Assembly: GCF_029392075.1 (NCBI RefSeq)
Contig: NZ_CP113929.1
Location: 1,612,001-1,676,000 of the forward strand
Direction of reading: 5' to 3'
Length of the DNA: 64,000 nucleotides
From: Bifidobacterium sp. ESL0704
GTDB taxonomy: Bacteria > Actinomycetota > Actinomycetes > Actinomycetales > Bifidobacteriaceae
A program made the position numbers and the translations under genes. Below are positions 27,948 through 37,282 of the stretch, piece by piece. Within the stretch, counting starts at the first letter, position 1. The number at the start of each line of letters is the position of its first letter. The notes under the pieces are model-generated. The model was not told where the DNA came from. It searched no databases and was given only the letters and a program-made list of their open reading frames with translations.

Positions 27948-28439
27948 TCACAGATCGAGATACCAATAGGACATATCCAGATAGCGGTGGCCGTCGAAGC
28001 AGGCTTGCGGCAGGAAGCCGTAGCGGGTGAAGCCGAAGTGCTTCATCAACGCGATGGAGCCGGCGTTGCTGGCGAAGATCAGCGCGTTGGCCTTGCGGTT
28101 GCCGAGCTGCCTGGCTTTGTTGACCAGCCAGGACACCATCTGCGTGCCATACCCCTTTTGCTGCGCGGCAGTGGCAATGTAATAGCTCAATTCGACCACG
28201 CCATCATAACCGGCACGTGGATGAAAACGCGACAGAGAGCCGAAACCGACTACCTTCCCGTTCTCGTCCTCCAAGACCACCACGGGAAAATCATGACGCG
28301 GCTCGTGACTGGCCACCCAGGCGCGACGCTGCTCAAGCGTGCGCGGGGTCAGGTCGGCCGTCGAACCGCCGGCGACGACAGCCTCGTTGTAAATGTCGGT
28401 AATCGCCTGCAAATCGCTGTCCGACGCCTCTCGAATCAT
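27948..28439 (-). CDS. GNAT-family N-acetyltransferase (PAT/MnaT-like)
   Basis: A 163-residue acetyl-CoA-dependent N-acetyltransferase. It begins MIREASDSDLQAITDIYNEAV and contains FPVVVLEDENGKVVGFGSLS, then the CoA-binding region IATAAQQKGYGTQMVSWLVNKA (QxxGxG/A type) and ALIFASNAGSIALMKHFGFTRYG. This pattern is close to phosphinothricin and methionine-sulfone acetyltransferases, which typically act on amino acid analogues. The real substrate is unknown. It stands alone, 188 nt downstream of pth and separated from the UPF0182 gene by a hairpin. Confidence 0.88.
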   Translation of the reverse strand: MIREASDSDLQAITDIYNEAVVAGGSTADLTPRTLEQRRAWVASHEPRHDFPVVVLEDENGKVVGFGSLSRFHPRAGYDGVVELSYYIATAAQQKGYGTQMVSWLVNKARQLGNRKANALIFASNAGSIALMKHFGFTRYGFLPQACFDGHRYLDMSYWYLDL

Positions 28440-28485
28440 GGCCTCCCCTTGTTTCGTTGCTCATGACTGTACTGTCTGAATATGA

Positions 28486-28538
28486 TAACGGCGTTGTGCG
28501 AACAGCATTGAAATACCGTTGCCCACACAACGCCGTTA
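28486..28538. terminator. Hairpin between the UPF0182 gene and the acetyltransferase gene
   Basis: Perfect 13-bp arms TAACGGCGTTGTG (28486-28498) and complement (28526-28538) enclose a 27-nt loop. There is no clear T-run, so it may be a weak terminator or a structured element rather than an intrinsic terminator. Confidence 0.45.
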
Positions 28539-28556
28539 GCGCGGTCTGCTACCGGC

Positions 28557-31500
28557 TTATTGCTGCTGGCCTTCCAGCTGCAGGGCACGATTCAGCTGGT
28601 CGTTGAGCTCCTGCTGGGCCTTGCCGTAGGCCGCCCAGTCGCCCTTCTTCATGGCGGCATCGGAATCCTTCATGGCCTGCCCCGCCTTGTTCAAGGCATC
28701 TTTCAAATCAGGATTGTTGGTGACGGCCCCGGTAGAACCGGAGGAACCGACGGCACCGTTCTTGCCGTTGGACTTGTCAGCCGTCCCTCCTTGAGCCTCG
28801 GAGTTGGCGGACGAGGAATCACCGGCTGCGGCACCGCCCTTGTTTTCGGCGTCGCCGGCCGATGCGCCGGAGTCCCCTCCGAAGACCTGATCGAGCGCCT
28901 CATCCAGGGTGTCGGCGAAACCTACCTGATCGCCGAAGGCCACCAGGACCTTCTTCAGGAGCGGGAAGCTGGTGGCGCCGCTGGATTTGACGTAGACGGG
29001 CTCGACATAGACCAGTCCGCCGCCGAGAGGCAACGTCAGGAGATTGCCGCGCACCACCTTGGTGGATCCGGCTTCCAAGAGGTTCAGTTCCTTGGAGACG
29101 TCCGCGTTGGAGTTGAAGTTGTTCTGCGCCTGACCCGGTCCGGGCACATTAGCGTCCTTCGGCAACTCCTGCAATCGTATGGTGCCGTAATTCGGCCCTA
29201 TCTTGCCCTTGGTGTTCCCGGCGTCCGAATCGACGGAAAGGAATCCGGTCAGAATCTCACGCGTGGAGCTGCCTGCGGGGATGTAGGTGGAGGTCAATGA
29301 GAACAGCGGCCGCTTGGAGCCACCAGTCTTCAGCGTCAGATAGTACGGCGGCTGCAGCACATCGCGTTGCTGGGCGTCCTTGGCCTCGGTCGGGTCGACC
29401 GGGGTCTGCCAGAAATCCTCGCCCGAGAAGAACTGGCCCGGGCTGGTGACATGGTACTTCGAAAGCAACTGGCGCTGCACCTTGAAGAGGCTTTCCGGAT
29501 AGCGCAGATGGCTCATCAGGTCTCCCGAGATATCGGAAATCGGATGGTACTGGCCCGGGAAGATCTTCTGCCAGGCCTTGATGATCGGGTCCTTCGTGTC
29601 CCAGGTATAGAGATCGACCGAACCGTCATAGGCGTCGACCGTGGCCTTCACCGAGTTGCGGATGTAGTTGGCAGGCTGCGAATTGAGCCCCTGCACGGTC
29701 TTGGAAGTGATCGTGGTCGAATCCTGGGTGGCGACGCCGAGATCGGTCATCTGCGAATACGGATAGGCGTCCGAGGTCGTGTAGCCGTCGACGATCCATT
29801 TCACCCGGCCATTGACCACCGCCGGGTAGACACGTCCGTCAAGCGTCAGGTACGGGGCGACCTTGGCCACGCGGTCACGCGGGCTGCGATCGTAAAGAAT
29901 CTGCGAGTCGGAGGTGACACGGTCGGAGAAGAAGATCTGATCGCTGCCGAAACGGATGGCGTAGAGCAGACGGGTCAGCATGTTGTTGACCTTCGGACCG
30001 CCATTGCCGTTGAATGTGTTGGAAGCGCCTGTGGATCCCTTCGGGTAATCGAACTCCCACGGCGCGGTGCCTTTGGGCGAACCGACGATGGAGTATTCCG
30101 GTGAGTTCGGCGAGAAGTAGATGCGCGGCTGGTAGTGCTGCGACTTCGTCAGCTTGCCCTGGGTGGGGATGCCGGACTCGAAGAACTCAGGATTGCCGTC
30201 GCTGGTCACCTTGTTGCCGTAAGCGGCGACGACGCCGTAGCCATGAGTGAAGACGGTGTGGTCATTGACCCAGTTGCGATTGTCGTTGCCGTTGATGTTG
30301 AGCTCGCGGGCGGCGATGACGGTGTCCTGGCTCTTGCCATCGATGTCGTATTTATCGACCGCCAGGGAATCGGCGAACTGATAATACTGCTTGGACTGCT
30401 GCAGCTGCTTGAACGTCGGCGAGATGACCTCCGGGTCGAGCAGACGAATCTGCGCCGTGGTCTCGGGATCGTTGGCCAAAGCCCCGGACTTGCCTTCGGT
30501 GGTGGCGTTGTAGCCGCCTACCTTGACCTTGTCGAGACCGTAGGCCTGCTGCGTCGCCTTGATGTTGCGGGCGATATAGGAGGACTCCATCTCCTGCTCG
30601 TTGGGGCTGACCTTGAAACGCTGCAGGAGCATCGGCCAGAGCATGCCGAGCACGATGGCCACGACCACAACGGCGGCGACGGCGATCATCGGCACACGCC
30701 AGGCCTTCACTGCCGCCACCACACGAACATTCGGCGAGGCCGGACCATCGAAGGAATGGGAGCGCATGAGCCAGATACCCAGCAGGAGCCCGAGAATCGC
30801 CGTGAGAGCCGCGAGGATGAAGGTGACCGGAACGTTGGCATGCACCGTGGTGTAATCGGCACCGGTGAAGCGGTTACTGCTTTGGGTGAGCGTGTTGAAG
30901 ACGCCGATGACCTGGCGCGCGGCCCAAGCGAGCATGTTCAAGATGAACCAGACGCTGATCTGACGACGCGCGTACTTGGTCATCGTCATGATGCCGTGCC
31001 CGTTGACCGGCATGGTGATGCGGATGCCGCCCATGGCGAAATGCGTGACCACCGAGAAGAGCAGTCCGAAGAAGAGCAGCATGCTCAACGCCGAAAGCAT
31101 GAGATTGAGACCGGGAAGAATGAAAACGTAGAAGCCATTGTCGATGCCGAATTGCGGGTCGCTCACGCCGAAGCGCTGAGCGTGGAACATCAGCAGAACC
31201 TCGGACCAGTTCGAATTGAACTGGGCACCGAAAATAAGCCCGACGATCAGCGAGATGATGACCGCCACGCGCCTGGCCGTCTTGGAGCTGACGGACTTGC
31301 CGACCTCGATGACATCGCCCTTGACGCGAATCTTGGAACCGTCCGCGGAATCCGGACGCTTGCGAATGGCCCTGGTGGCGGCGAAATAGCTCACCAAAGC
31401 CATCAATACCGCGAACGCGACCCACAGACCGACCTTCGTCCACAGCTGAGTCCACACCACCGATTGGAATCCAAGCTGGCCGAACCACATGAGATCGGTG

Positions 31501-31814
31501 ACAAAATGATCGAGACCGAACAGCAACGCCAGAATCAGCGCCACGACCACCACTACACCGATGAAGACCTTCGTCCCTTTGGACATGCCTTCGGGCTGGT
31601 AGTTCGCACGTCTCGTCAGACGCGGGTTGCCGTTGCGGGGCGGCCAGAAATCGCCTGCGGAGAAGTTCTGGCGCCTGTTACCATCGTGGGCGTCGTCATC
31701 GCCGTCGGTGTGGATATGCAGGATTGTAGGGTCATCGTCATCGTCGTCGCCACGATAAGGATGGGGGCCATTGCTCGGCCCCGGGAACCCGCCGAAAAAG
31801 TCAAAGAAGGACAT
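28557..31814 (-). CDS. UPF0182-family large membrane protein
   Basis: A 1085-residue protein of the actinobacterial UPF0182 family, function unknown. A disordered acidic N-terminus with the run DDDDDDP and a Pro/Asn-rich segment leads to about seven membrane helices within residues ~80-400 (for example VFIGVVVVVALILALLFGL). A long extracytoplasmic domain follows (NEQEMESSYIARNIKATQQAYGL, GYGVVAAYGN, VYFSPNSPEYSIVG-like stretches). The C-terminal ~150 residues are low-complexity Ala/Gly/Ser/Asn with a final helical segment. Length and layout match family members. It stands alone on its strand. Confidence 0.93.
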   Translation of the reverse strand: MSFFDFFGGFPGPSNGPHPYRGDDDDDDPTILHIHTDGDDDAHDGNRRQNFSAGDFWPPRNGNPRLTRRANYQPEGMSKGTKVFIGVVVVVALILALLFGLDHFVTDLMWFGQLGFQSVVWTQLWTKVGLWVAFAVLMALVSYFAATRAIRKRPDSADGSKIRVKGDVIEVGKSVSSKTARRVAVIISLIVGLIFGAQFNSNWSEVLLMFHAQRFGVSDPQFGIDNGFYVFILPGLNLMLSALSMLLFFGLLFSVVTHFAMGGIRITMPVNGHGIMTMTKYARRQISVWFILNMLAWAARQVIGVFNTLTQSSNRFTGADYTTVHANVPVTFILAALTAILGLLLGIWLMRSHSFDGPASPNVRVVAAVKAWRVPMIAVAAVVVVAIVLGMLWPMLLQRFKVSPNEQEMESSYIARNIKATQQAYGLDKVKVGGYNATTEGKSGALANDPETTAQIRLLDPEVISPTFKQLQQSKQYYQFADSLAVDKYDIDGKSQDTVIAARELNINGNDNRNWVNDHTVFTHGYGVVAAYGNKVTSDGNPEFFESGIPTQGKLTKSQHYQPRIYFSPNSPEYSIVGSPKGTAPWEFDYPKGSTGASNTFNGNGGPKVNNMLTRLLYAIRFGSDQIFFSDRVTSDSQILYDRSPRDRVAKVAPYLTLDGRVYPAVVNGRVKWIVDGYTTSDAYPYSQMTDLGVATQDSTTITSKTVQGLNSQPANYIRNSVKATVDAYDGSVDLYTWDTKDPIIKAWQKIFPGQYHPISDISGDLMSHLRYPESLFKVQRQLLSKYHVTSPGQFFSGEDFWQTPVDPTEAKDAQQRDVLQPPYYLTLKTGGSKRPLFSLTSTYIPAGSSTREILTGFLSVDSDAGNTKGKIGPNYGTIRLQELPKDANVPGPGQAQNNFNSNADVSKELNLLEAGSTKVVRGNLLTLPLGGGLVYVEPVYVKSSGATSFPLLKKVLVAFGDQVGFADTLDEALDQVFGGDSGASAGDAENKGGAAAGDSSSANSEAQGGTADKSNGKNGAVGSSGSTGAVTNNPDLKDALNKAGQAMKDSDAAMKKGDWAAYGKAQQELNDQLNRALQLEGQQQ

Positions 31815-31989
31815 GTCTCAATCGTAGCGAAAGGTGTCGCCCGTCACAGACCGATATATCAAGGAACACGCCCGGGATCCGTCTAGTCCGCGCCCTTCGA
31901 AAACGAAAGCGCTGCAAGAATACTTGCGTGCCTGTTCCCTCCCTGTGAAGCCGCACAGTAGGACGGTGCCATCCGCCGCCCAGCCGACC

Positions 31990-32328
31990 TCACGCGAATA
32001 CCGTCTGCACCAACACCATATAAAGGACGGTACTCACGAAAATCGCCAACAGCGAATTGTGTCGCCATCGGTATATCAGCGCAAGAACGGCGATGGCGAT
32101 AAGCATGGGAATGCCGTGGTCGCCCGAAACGAACGATACGTTTTTGAGCGCATAGACCACCAACATACCGGTCATCGCATAGGGCAACACGTCGCCGAGA
32201 TAACGAATGAGCCGCGGAGGGGTCTTCGAATCAGGGAACAGCAGGAACACCGTGAAACGGGTGGCCATCGTGGCGAAGACGACCACGGCTATGGTGATAG
32301 CGGCCTGCGTCGTACTCATGGTCATCAT
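31990..32328 (-). CDS. azlD: AzlD-family branched-chain amino acid transporter subunit
   Basis: A 112-residue protein with about four membrane helices (ITIAVVVFATMATRF, DVLPYAMTGMLVVYAL, IPMLIAIAVLALIYRW, LAIFVSTVLYMVLVQ). Together with AzlC it forms an exporter for branched-chain amino acids and analogues. It begins in a 4-nt overlap with the azlC stop. The characteristic RYLGDVLPYAMTGMLVVY segment identifies the family. Confidence 0.92.
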   Translation of the reverse strand: MMTMSTTQAAITIAVVVFATMATRFTVFLLFPDSKTPPRLIRYLGDVLPYAMTGMLVVYALKNVSFVSGDHGIPMLIAIAVLALIYRWRHNSLLAIFVSTVLYMVLVQTVFA

Positions 32329-33194
32329 CGTCCATCCTCCCTTTCCTGGCTGCCCGCTGCCGTTTGAGCAAGCGCGCCGGCATTGGCTTTGCCACCTACG
32401 TCGGCAGGCTCTCCATCGGTAAATGCATCAAGATTCCCGGCGAAATCACCGCCATCGCAGCGATCGGACGAATCCGGTTTGAGCTCCTCCAACCAAGGAC
32501 GCAACACCAGGAAAACGACCAGCATGCCCGCCAGCGCAGGCAACATGAAATTCTTCGGTCCGAAGGCAAGCAGACAGGCCAGCGATACCGCAAGCCCGAC
32601 CAACGCCGGTGTATGCCCGCGTAAGGTGTGCGGCGATGACGACCACTGGTCCAGCAGAATCGAGACGAACATGGCGACCATGGCAAACTCGACGCCTTTC
32701 ACGGAAAACGGCAGCACGCCGCCGATCAGCCACCCCAGGGCGGCGCCAGAGACCCAATAGCAGTAATCAAGCACGGAGACCCAGAGCATGAACCAGCCGC
32801 GATCAATGGTATCCGGCACTTTCGCCGACGAATTGATGGCGAACGTCTCGTCGCACATCCAGAAAACAAGCAAAGGCTTCTTCCATCCCAATCCATGAAA
32901 GGGACGAAGCATTGCCAGACCATAGAAGAAGTGACGGCTGTTGACCATCAGCGTCATCACGAACGCGGCGAACGGATTGAAGGCGCTCAACAGCAGATCG
33001 ATGGTGACGAATTCCATGGATCCGGCGAAAATGAACGCCGCCATGCAGACCGGGTAGATGAGTGAGAATCCCTTGGAAAACATCAGCAGCCCGTATGAGA
33101 GGCCGGTCAGCACGAAGCTGGCGCAGATCGGCAGGGTACGCGGAAACGCCTCGCGAAAGGCCGCCAGCACTGTTTTCCCGGATGACACCGCCAT
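32325..33194 (-). CDS. azlC: AzlC-family branched-chain amino acid exporter subunit
   Basis: A ~289-residue inner membrane protein of the AzlC family, with AFREAFPRTLPICASFVLTG, the conserved SMEFVTIDLLLSAFNPFAAF and VNSRHFFYGLAML, and DETFAINS. It exports leucine, isoleucine, valine or their toxic analogues as a complex with AzlD. MAVSSG at 33194 is used; a GGGAGGAGG site is just upstream, and the codon at 33212 is an alternative. The C-terminal ~50 residues after RPWLEELKP are hydrophilic and not typical of the family. It faces away from brnQ, an importer of the same amino acids. Confidence 0.92.
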   Translation of the reverse strand: MAVSSGKTVLAAFREAFPRTLPICASFVLTGLSYGLLMFSKGFSLIYPVCMAAFIFAGSMEFVTIDLLLSAFNPFAAFVMTLMVNSRHFFYGLAMLRPFHGLGWKKPLLVFWMCDETFAINSSAKVPDTIDRGWFMLWVSVLDYCYWVSGAALGWLIGGVLPFSVKGVEFAMVAMFVSILLDQWSSSPHTLRGHTPALVGLAVSLACLLAFGPKNFMLPALAGMLVVFLVLRPWLEELKPDSSDRCDGGDFAGNLDAFTDGEPADVGGKANAGALAQTAAGSQEREDGR

Positions 33195-33541
33195 CCATCC
33201 TCCTCCCTGCAAGCCGCCGAACTCTTTTCGGTAATATCGGCCATACTATAAAAACGGTTCGGCCCGTCCTCCATGCCGATCACACTGTGAGCATCCCTGA
33301 GCGGCTTTGCGGGCAAACCGGCACCGTCGCGTCGATACCGTCCGAACCGCACAAACGGCGGAACGGACCGTTGCCGCACCTGTATGCCCCTCGAAGCAGC
33401 CGCATTGTTGAGCATAGCGATGCCTATATGTATTGTCGGCTCGCCAACGCTTGGCGTTACTGGCGCATATAGTGAAACCAGAATCCGGATAGTGGATGCA
33501 ACGGCATCGATTGCACCACGCAGAGTTATATTGGAAGTTTT
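33195..33541. other. Divergent regulatory region between azlC and brnQ
   Basis: About 350 nt without a gene. It contains the palindrome CGCCAACGCTTGGCG at 33442-33456 (6-bp arms around CGC) roughly 90 nt upstream of brnQ, flanked by CTATATG and CATATAG (33424-33430 and 33466-33472), which are themselves complementary. This looks like a regulator site or a small cruciform. No riboswitch or leader peptide was recognised. Confidence 0.4.
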
Positions 33542-34993
33542 ATGGCCAACACTGTCAGCAACGCACCATCAGAACAGACTGCCGAACCGCGACAGGATAC
33601 GGCATCCGCGAATTCCCGCGGCGACGCCCAAGGCCTGAGTGCAACAAGACTGAACGGCCGGCACCGCCTCGTCGTCGCGTTCACCTTCTTCTCCATGTTC
33701 TTCGGGGCGGGCAACCTCATCTTCCCGCCGCTGATGGGGGCCCAAGCGCAAAGCGCGGCGCTGCCCGCCACCATCGGCTTCATCATCTCGGCGGTAGGTC
33801 TGCCGATTCTGGGCGTGCTGGCGGTGGCCTCGGCAGGCGGCTTCGAGCACCTTGCATCGCGCGTCTCCCCCAAGTTCGCCGCCATGCTGGCATTCGTCAT
33901 CATCATGGCCATCGGACCCTGCTTCGCCATTCCCCGCACCGCCACGACTTCCTATGAAATGGCGATAACCCCCTTCGTCGGCGAAAACAACCGTTTGGCG
34001 CTGCTGCTCTATTCCATCGTCTTTTTCGCTTTGTCGTTCCTGTTGAGCCAACATCCCGAAAAACTCTCGAAATCGCTGGGACGCTTCATGGGGCCGTTGC
34101 TCCTGGTGCTGATCGCGGTCATGTTCGTCTCCTGCATCTTCATCGGCCACGGGGCGTTGGGCAAACCGTTCGGCGACTATGCGAACGGCTCGCTGGTTTA
34201 CGGGTTCGTCAACGGCTACCAGACGATGGACCTGCTGGCCGCGCTGTATTTCGGTATCGTCATCTCGGCCAATATCTCCCAGTTCGGCGTCACCGACACC
34301 AAAGCGAACCGACACGAAACCGGCATCGCAGGCGCAGGCGCCGGCATCTTGCTCATCCTGATATACGCTGCGCTGTCGTTCATCGGGGCGGTGAGCGGTT
34401 CCATCAAATCCGCGAACGGCAAGGATGACACCGGGGCGACGGTGCTGACCAACCTCACCACCTCGGCTTTCGGCTCGATCGGCACCGCATTCGTCGGTTT
34501 GATCTTCGTACTCGCCTGTTTCAACGTGTGCACCGGTCTTATCTCCACATGCGCGACGTATTTCGAGAACACCTTCCCCACCGTTTTCGGGCATCCAGTC
34601 AAATACCGCGCATGGAGCGTTTTCTTCGCCGTCTTCAGTTTCATCGTCTCGAACGCGGGCCTGAGCGCCATCATCACCGTCTCATTGCCGGTGCTGGGCG
34701 CGCTCTATCCCATCGCCATCATCCTGGTGCTGCTCAATCTTGTCGAGAAGCCGTTCTCGTCGAAGTTCCCACGCGTTTATTTCTGGACGGTGCTGCTGGT
34801 GGCGCTCTTCACCATCTTCGATTGCATCGTCAAACTGCTTGCCGTTTTCGGGCTTCCGATGACCTCGGTGAGTCGGGCACTGGCGACCTTGCCGCTGTAT
34901 GACGCGCAATTGACCTGGCTCATTCCTGCCGCAGCCGGTATCGTCATCGGTGTCATCGACAGCGCAATCCGCTCCCGCCATCAGGCAAAATAA
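33542..34993 (+). CDS. brnQ: Branched-chain amino acid:cation symporter BrnQ (LIVCS family)
   Basis: A 483-residue carrier importing leucine, isoleucine and valine with Na+ or H+. After a hydrophilic N-terminal ~40 residues come about twelve helices. Family signatures include FTFFSMFFGAGNLIFPPLMG, IMAIGPCFAIPRTATTSYEMA, TMDLLAALYFGIVISANI and FVLACFNVCTGLISTCA. It diverges from azlCD, which exports the same substrates, suggesting shared control of intracellular branched-chain pools. A terminator hairpin follows 140 nt after the stop. Confidence 0.96.
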   Translation: MANTVSNAPSEQTAEPRQDTASANSRGDAQGLSATRLNGRHRLVVAFTFFSMFFGAGNLIFPPLMGAQAQSAALPATIGFIISAVGLPILGVLAVASAGGFEHLASRVSPKFAAMLAFVIIMAIGPCFAIPRTATTSYEMAITPFVGENNRLALLLYSIVFFALSFLLSQHPEKLSKSLGRFMGPLLLVLIAVMFVSCIFIGHGALGKPFGDYANGSLVYGFVNGYQTMDLLAALYFGIVISANISQFGVTDTKANRHETGIAGAGAGILLILIYAALSFIGAVSGSIKSANGKDDTGATVLTNLTTSAFGSIGTAFVGLIFVLACFNVCTGLISTCATYFENTFPTVFGHPVKYRAWSVFFAVFSFIVSNAGLSAIITVSLPVLGALYPIAIILVLLNLVEKPFSSKFPRVYFWTVLLVALFTIFDCIVKLLAVFGLPMTSVSRALATLPLYDAQLTWLIPAAAGIVIGVIDSAIRSRHQAK

Positions 34994-35134
34994 AGACTCG
35001 GCCAATCTGATTATGCCTGATCGATTTGGCGAAATGACAATCGAACAGTTGCCATGATCCTGTAAAAATCCGAAGGTATCGGTTTTTCGCATATTGCCGG
35101 ATAGAGCGGCTGCCTGCTTGCCGGCAAAACAATT

Positions 35135-35172
35135 TGTGGGGGGCTCCGTTTCAACGAACGGAACCCCCCACA
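35135..35172. terminator. Hairpin between convergent brnQ and gnd
   Basis: Arms 35135-35150 (TGTGGGGGGCTCCGTT) and 35157-35172 pair over 16 nt with one mismatch around a 6-nt loop. It is very stable, but there is no marked T-run on either side. Confidence 0.65.
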
Positions 35173-35241
35173 CCATCAATGCCGCGTTATTATTGCATTT
35201 CGTAATCAAACTATGCTCAACGCGTTTGGATACGCTTCAGC

Positions 35242-36117
35242 TCAGGCCTTGGTGATATGCCCGCCGAACTGGTTGCGCATCGCGGTGACGACGCGCAATA
35301 CGTCATCGGCGCCGCCGCGCGAAGCCTGACGGGTGAACAGGCCTGCGCTGATGGCCGGGGTCGGCACGCCGAGCTCGGCCGCAGCCTCGATCGTCCATCG
35401 CGCCTCGCCGGTCTCATCGGCCACCGGCGGCATGCTCTTCAGATCCGGATCGTCCTTCATCGCCCGCACCACCAGGTCGAGCAGCCAGGAATCGACCACG
35501 CTGCCAGCGCGCCAGGAAGCCATGACTTCGGCGGGATCATCGATATACTCGCTGCGTTCCATCGTTGCAAAACCTTCGCCGAACGCCTGCATCATGCCGT
35601 ATTCGATGCCGTTGTGCACCATCTTGGCGAAGTGACCGCCGCCCACCGGTCCGGCATGCACGAGGCCGTCCTTGCCTTCCGGTTTCAACGCCTCGAGAAT
35701 CGGCAGAGCGCGCTGATATTCCTCATCGGTGCCACCAGCCATCAGGGCGTAGCCGCGTTCCTCGCCCCAGACACCGCCGGAGACGCCGCAATCCATGTAT
35801 TCGATACCCTTTTTCGCCAGCTTTTCGGCGTTGGTCTTGTCGTCGGTATACCGGCAGTTGCCGCCGTTGATCACCATATCGCCCGACTCGAGCAGGTCCA
35901 TCAGCTCGTCGAGCGTACTGTCCGTCGCCTTGCCTGCGGGTACCATAATCCAGATGATGCGCGGCGCGTCAAGGCGCGAGACCAGTTCCTTGAGACTTGA
36001 GACATCACGACCGGACTCAGGGCTCAGATCGTATCCCACGACCTCATGGCCTGCCTCGCGAATCCTTTTGGCCATGTTGCCGCCCATGCGTCCAAGGCCA
36101 ATCATGCCAAGCTGCAT
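35242..36117 (-). CDS. gnd: 6-phosphogluconate dehydrogenase, decarboxylating (short GntZ/YqeC type)
   Basis: Oxidises 6-phosphogluconate to ribulose 5-phosphate and CO2 with NAD(P)+. The 291-residue short form begins MQLGMIGLGRMGGNMAKRI (Rossmann glycine motif) and shows INGGNCRYTDDKTNAEKLA, YMDCGVSGGVWGEERGYALM, and GGHFAKMVHNGIEYGMMQ with the catalytic Lys. The start at 36117 has AAGGAGG 5 nt upstream. Members of this length differ from the ~470-residue dimeric Gnd and are usually linked to gluconate use. It diverges from the GntR regulator and belongs functionally with gntP and gntK downstream. Confidence 0.94.
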   Translation of the reverse strand: MQLGMIGLGRMGGNMAKRIREAGHEVVGYDLSPESGRDVSSLKELVSRLDAPRIIWIMVPAGKATDSTLDELMDLLESGDMVINGGNCRYTDDKTNAEKLAKKGIEYMDCGVSGGVWGEERGYALMAGGTDEEYQRALPILEALKPEGKDGLVHAGPVGGGHFAKMVHNGIEYGMMQAFGEGFATMERSEYIDDPAEVMASWRAGSVVDSWLLDLVVRAMKDDPDLKSMPPVADETGEARWTIEAAAELGVPTPAISAGLFTRQASRGGADDVLRVVTAMRNQFGGHITKA

Positions 36118-36274
36118 CTTTTCCTCCTTGAGAAACAACCCTTGCTATCAATAAGAGCATACCATATTTTTTAAAGATACTACTTTTAAACTCTATCAGA
36201 TTTTCTTTTTTATTAATATGCATTTTTTGGGAACATATACGAATTTATCTGCCAACTTTTGCTAGGCTGGAACC

Positions 36275-37117
36275 ATGAGCAATAAACAAGAGGGCTCAAC
36301 GACAAGTCCTGGCCACACCCCTGAAGCGCAAACCGGAAACGGTCAGGGGCAAAGTCCGCTATCCGTAGAGGACTCGGCCACGAAAGACAGCCCTGTGCAA
36401 GATCCGTCAACCTCTTTGGACCCACCGCAAAGCCCGGTTCCCCTGCACCATGCCGTCGCCGAACAGCTCGCGGTCGATATCATCGAAAACCGCTGGAAAC
36501 CCGAAACCAGCATCACGCTCAACGATATACAGAAACGTTTCTCGATTTCCAGAACCGTGGCGCGCGAGGCCGCCCATACCCTGCAATCGGCCAATGCCGT
36601 CATCGTCAGGAAGCGGGTAGGGCTCATCGCCCAGGAATTAGACAAATGGCTTTCACTGGATACACAGGTCATCGAATGGAAACTTCATTCCAGCTACCGT
36701 AAGGAACAACTGCTGACATTGACCGAGCTGCGTCTTGCTGTAGAGCCGATAGCTGCGGGCGATGCGGCGTTGCATGCGCCTATGGAAACCAAGGCCCTCA
36801 TGCCGGTCCTGGCCAGCGAAATGCGCAAAAACGGGGAATCGAACCATATCGACGAATTCCATACACTCGATATCCGCTTTCATAACGAAGTGCTCAGCCA
36901 TAGCGGCAACGAGCTTTTCACCGCTCTCTCCCCATTGGTCGATATTGTGCTGAAAAGCCGCGTAGAACAAGGCCTTTACCCGCTCAAACCACGTCCAGAC
37001 GCATTGGACGCACACGAAAAAGTGGCGGAAGGCATTTGGAAAGGCGACGCTCAACTCGCCCATGACGCCATGACCTATATCGTCAACGAGGTCCGCAGCA
37101 CCACGCAAGAGTCATAA
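36275..37117 (+). CDS. GntR-family (FadR/FCD subfamily) regulator of gluconate genes
   Basis: A 280-residue regulator. The first ~55 residues are Pro/Ser/Gly-rich and disordered. The winged helix-turn-helix follows (AVAEQLAVDIIENRWK, TLNDIQKRFSISRTVAREAAHTLQSANAVIVRKRVGL), then the FCD ligand domain (LTELRLAVEPIAAGDAALHAP, EFHTLDIRFHNEVLSHSGNELF). FCD members bind sugar acids. It is placed between gnd and the gntK-SDR-gntP genes, so gluconate or 6-phosphogluconate is the probable signal and these genes the probable targets; that is inference from position. Confidence 0.9.
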   Translation: MSNKQEGSTTSPGHTPEAQTGNGQGQSPLSVEDSATKDSPVQDPSTSLDPPQSPVPLHHAVAEQLAVDIIENRWKPETSITLNDIQKRFSISRTVAREAAHTLQSANAVIVRKRVGLIAQELDKWLSLDTQVIEWKLHSSYRKEQLLTLTELRLAVEPIAAGDAALHAPMETKALMPVLASEMRKNGESNHIDEFHTLDIRFHNEVLSHSGNELFTALSPLVDIVLKSRVEQGLYPLKPRPDALDAHEKVAEGIWKGDAQLAHDAMTYIVNEVRSTTQES

Positions 37118-37145
37118 CGCCCAAAGGAAACCGTCCAAATACAAC

Positions 37146-37193
37146 AATCGGGTTTCGCCTCCTCTCCATCGAGAGGGAGCAAAACCCGATTTT
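37146..37193 (+). terminator. Terminator after the GntR gene
   Basis: AATCGGGTTT (37146-37155) pairs with AAACCCGATT (37182-37191), with an inner CCTCTC/GAGAGG extension, followed by a short T-run and ATATATAT. It lies between convergent gntR and gntP, so it could serve both. Confidence 0.7.
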
Positions 37194-37282
37194 CAATATA
37201 TATATGGGACCTGGCAATCCCATGGACGCGTCAGGTCATTGCCGATCGGCAACAACCCGGCCCTTCAGGGCATGCCATCGTC

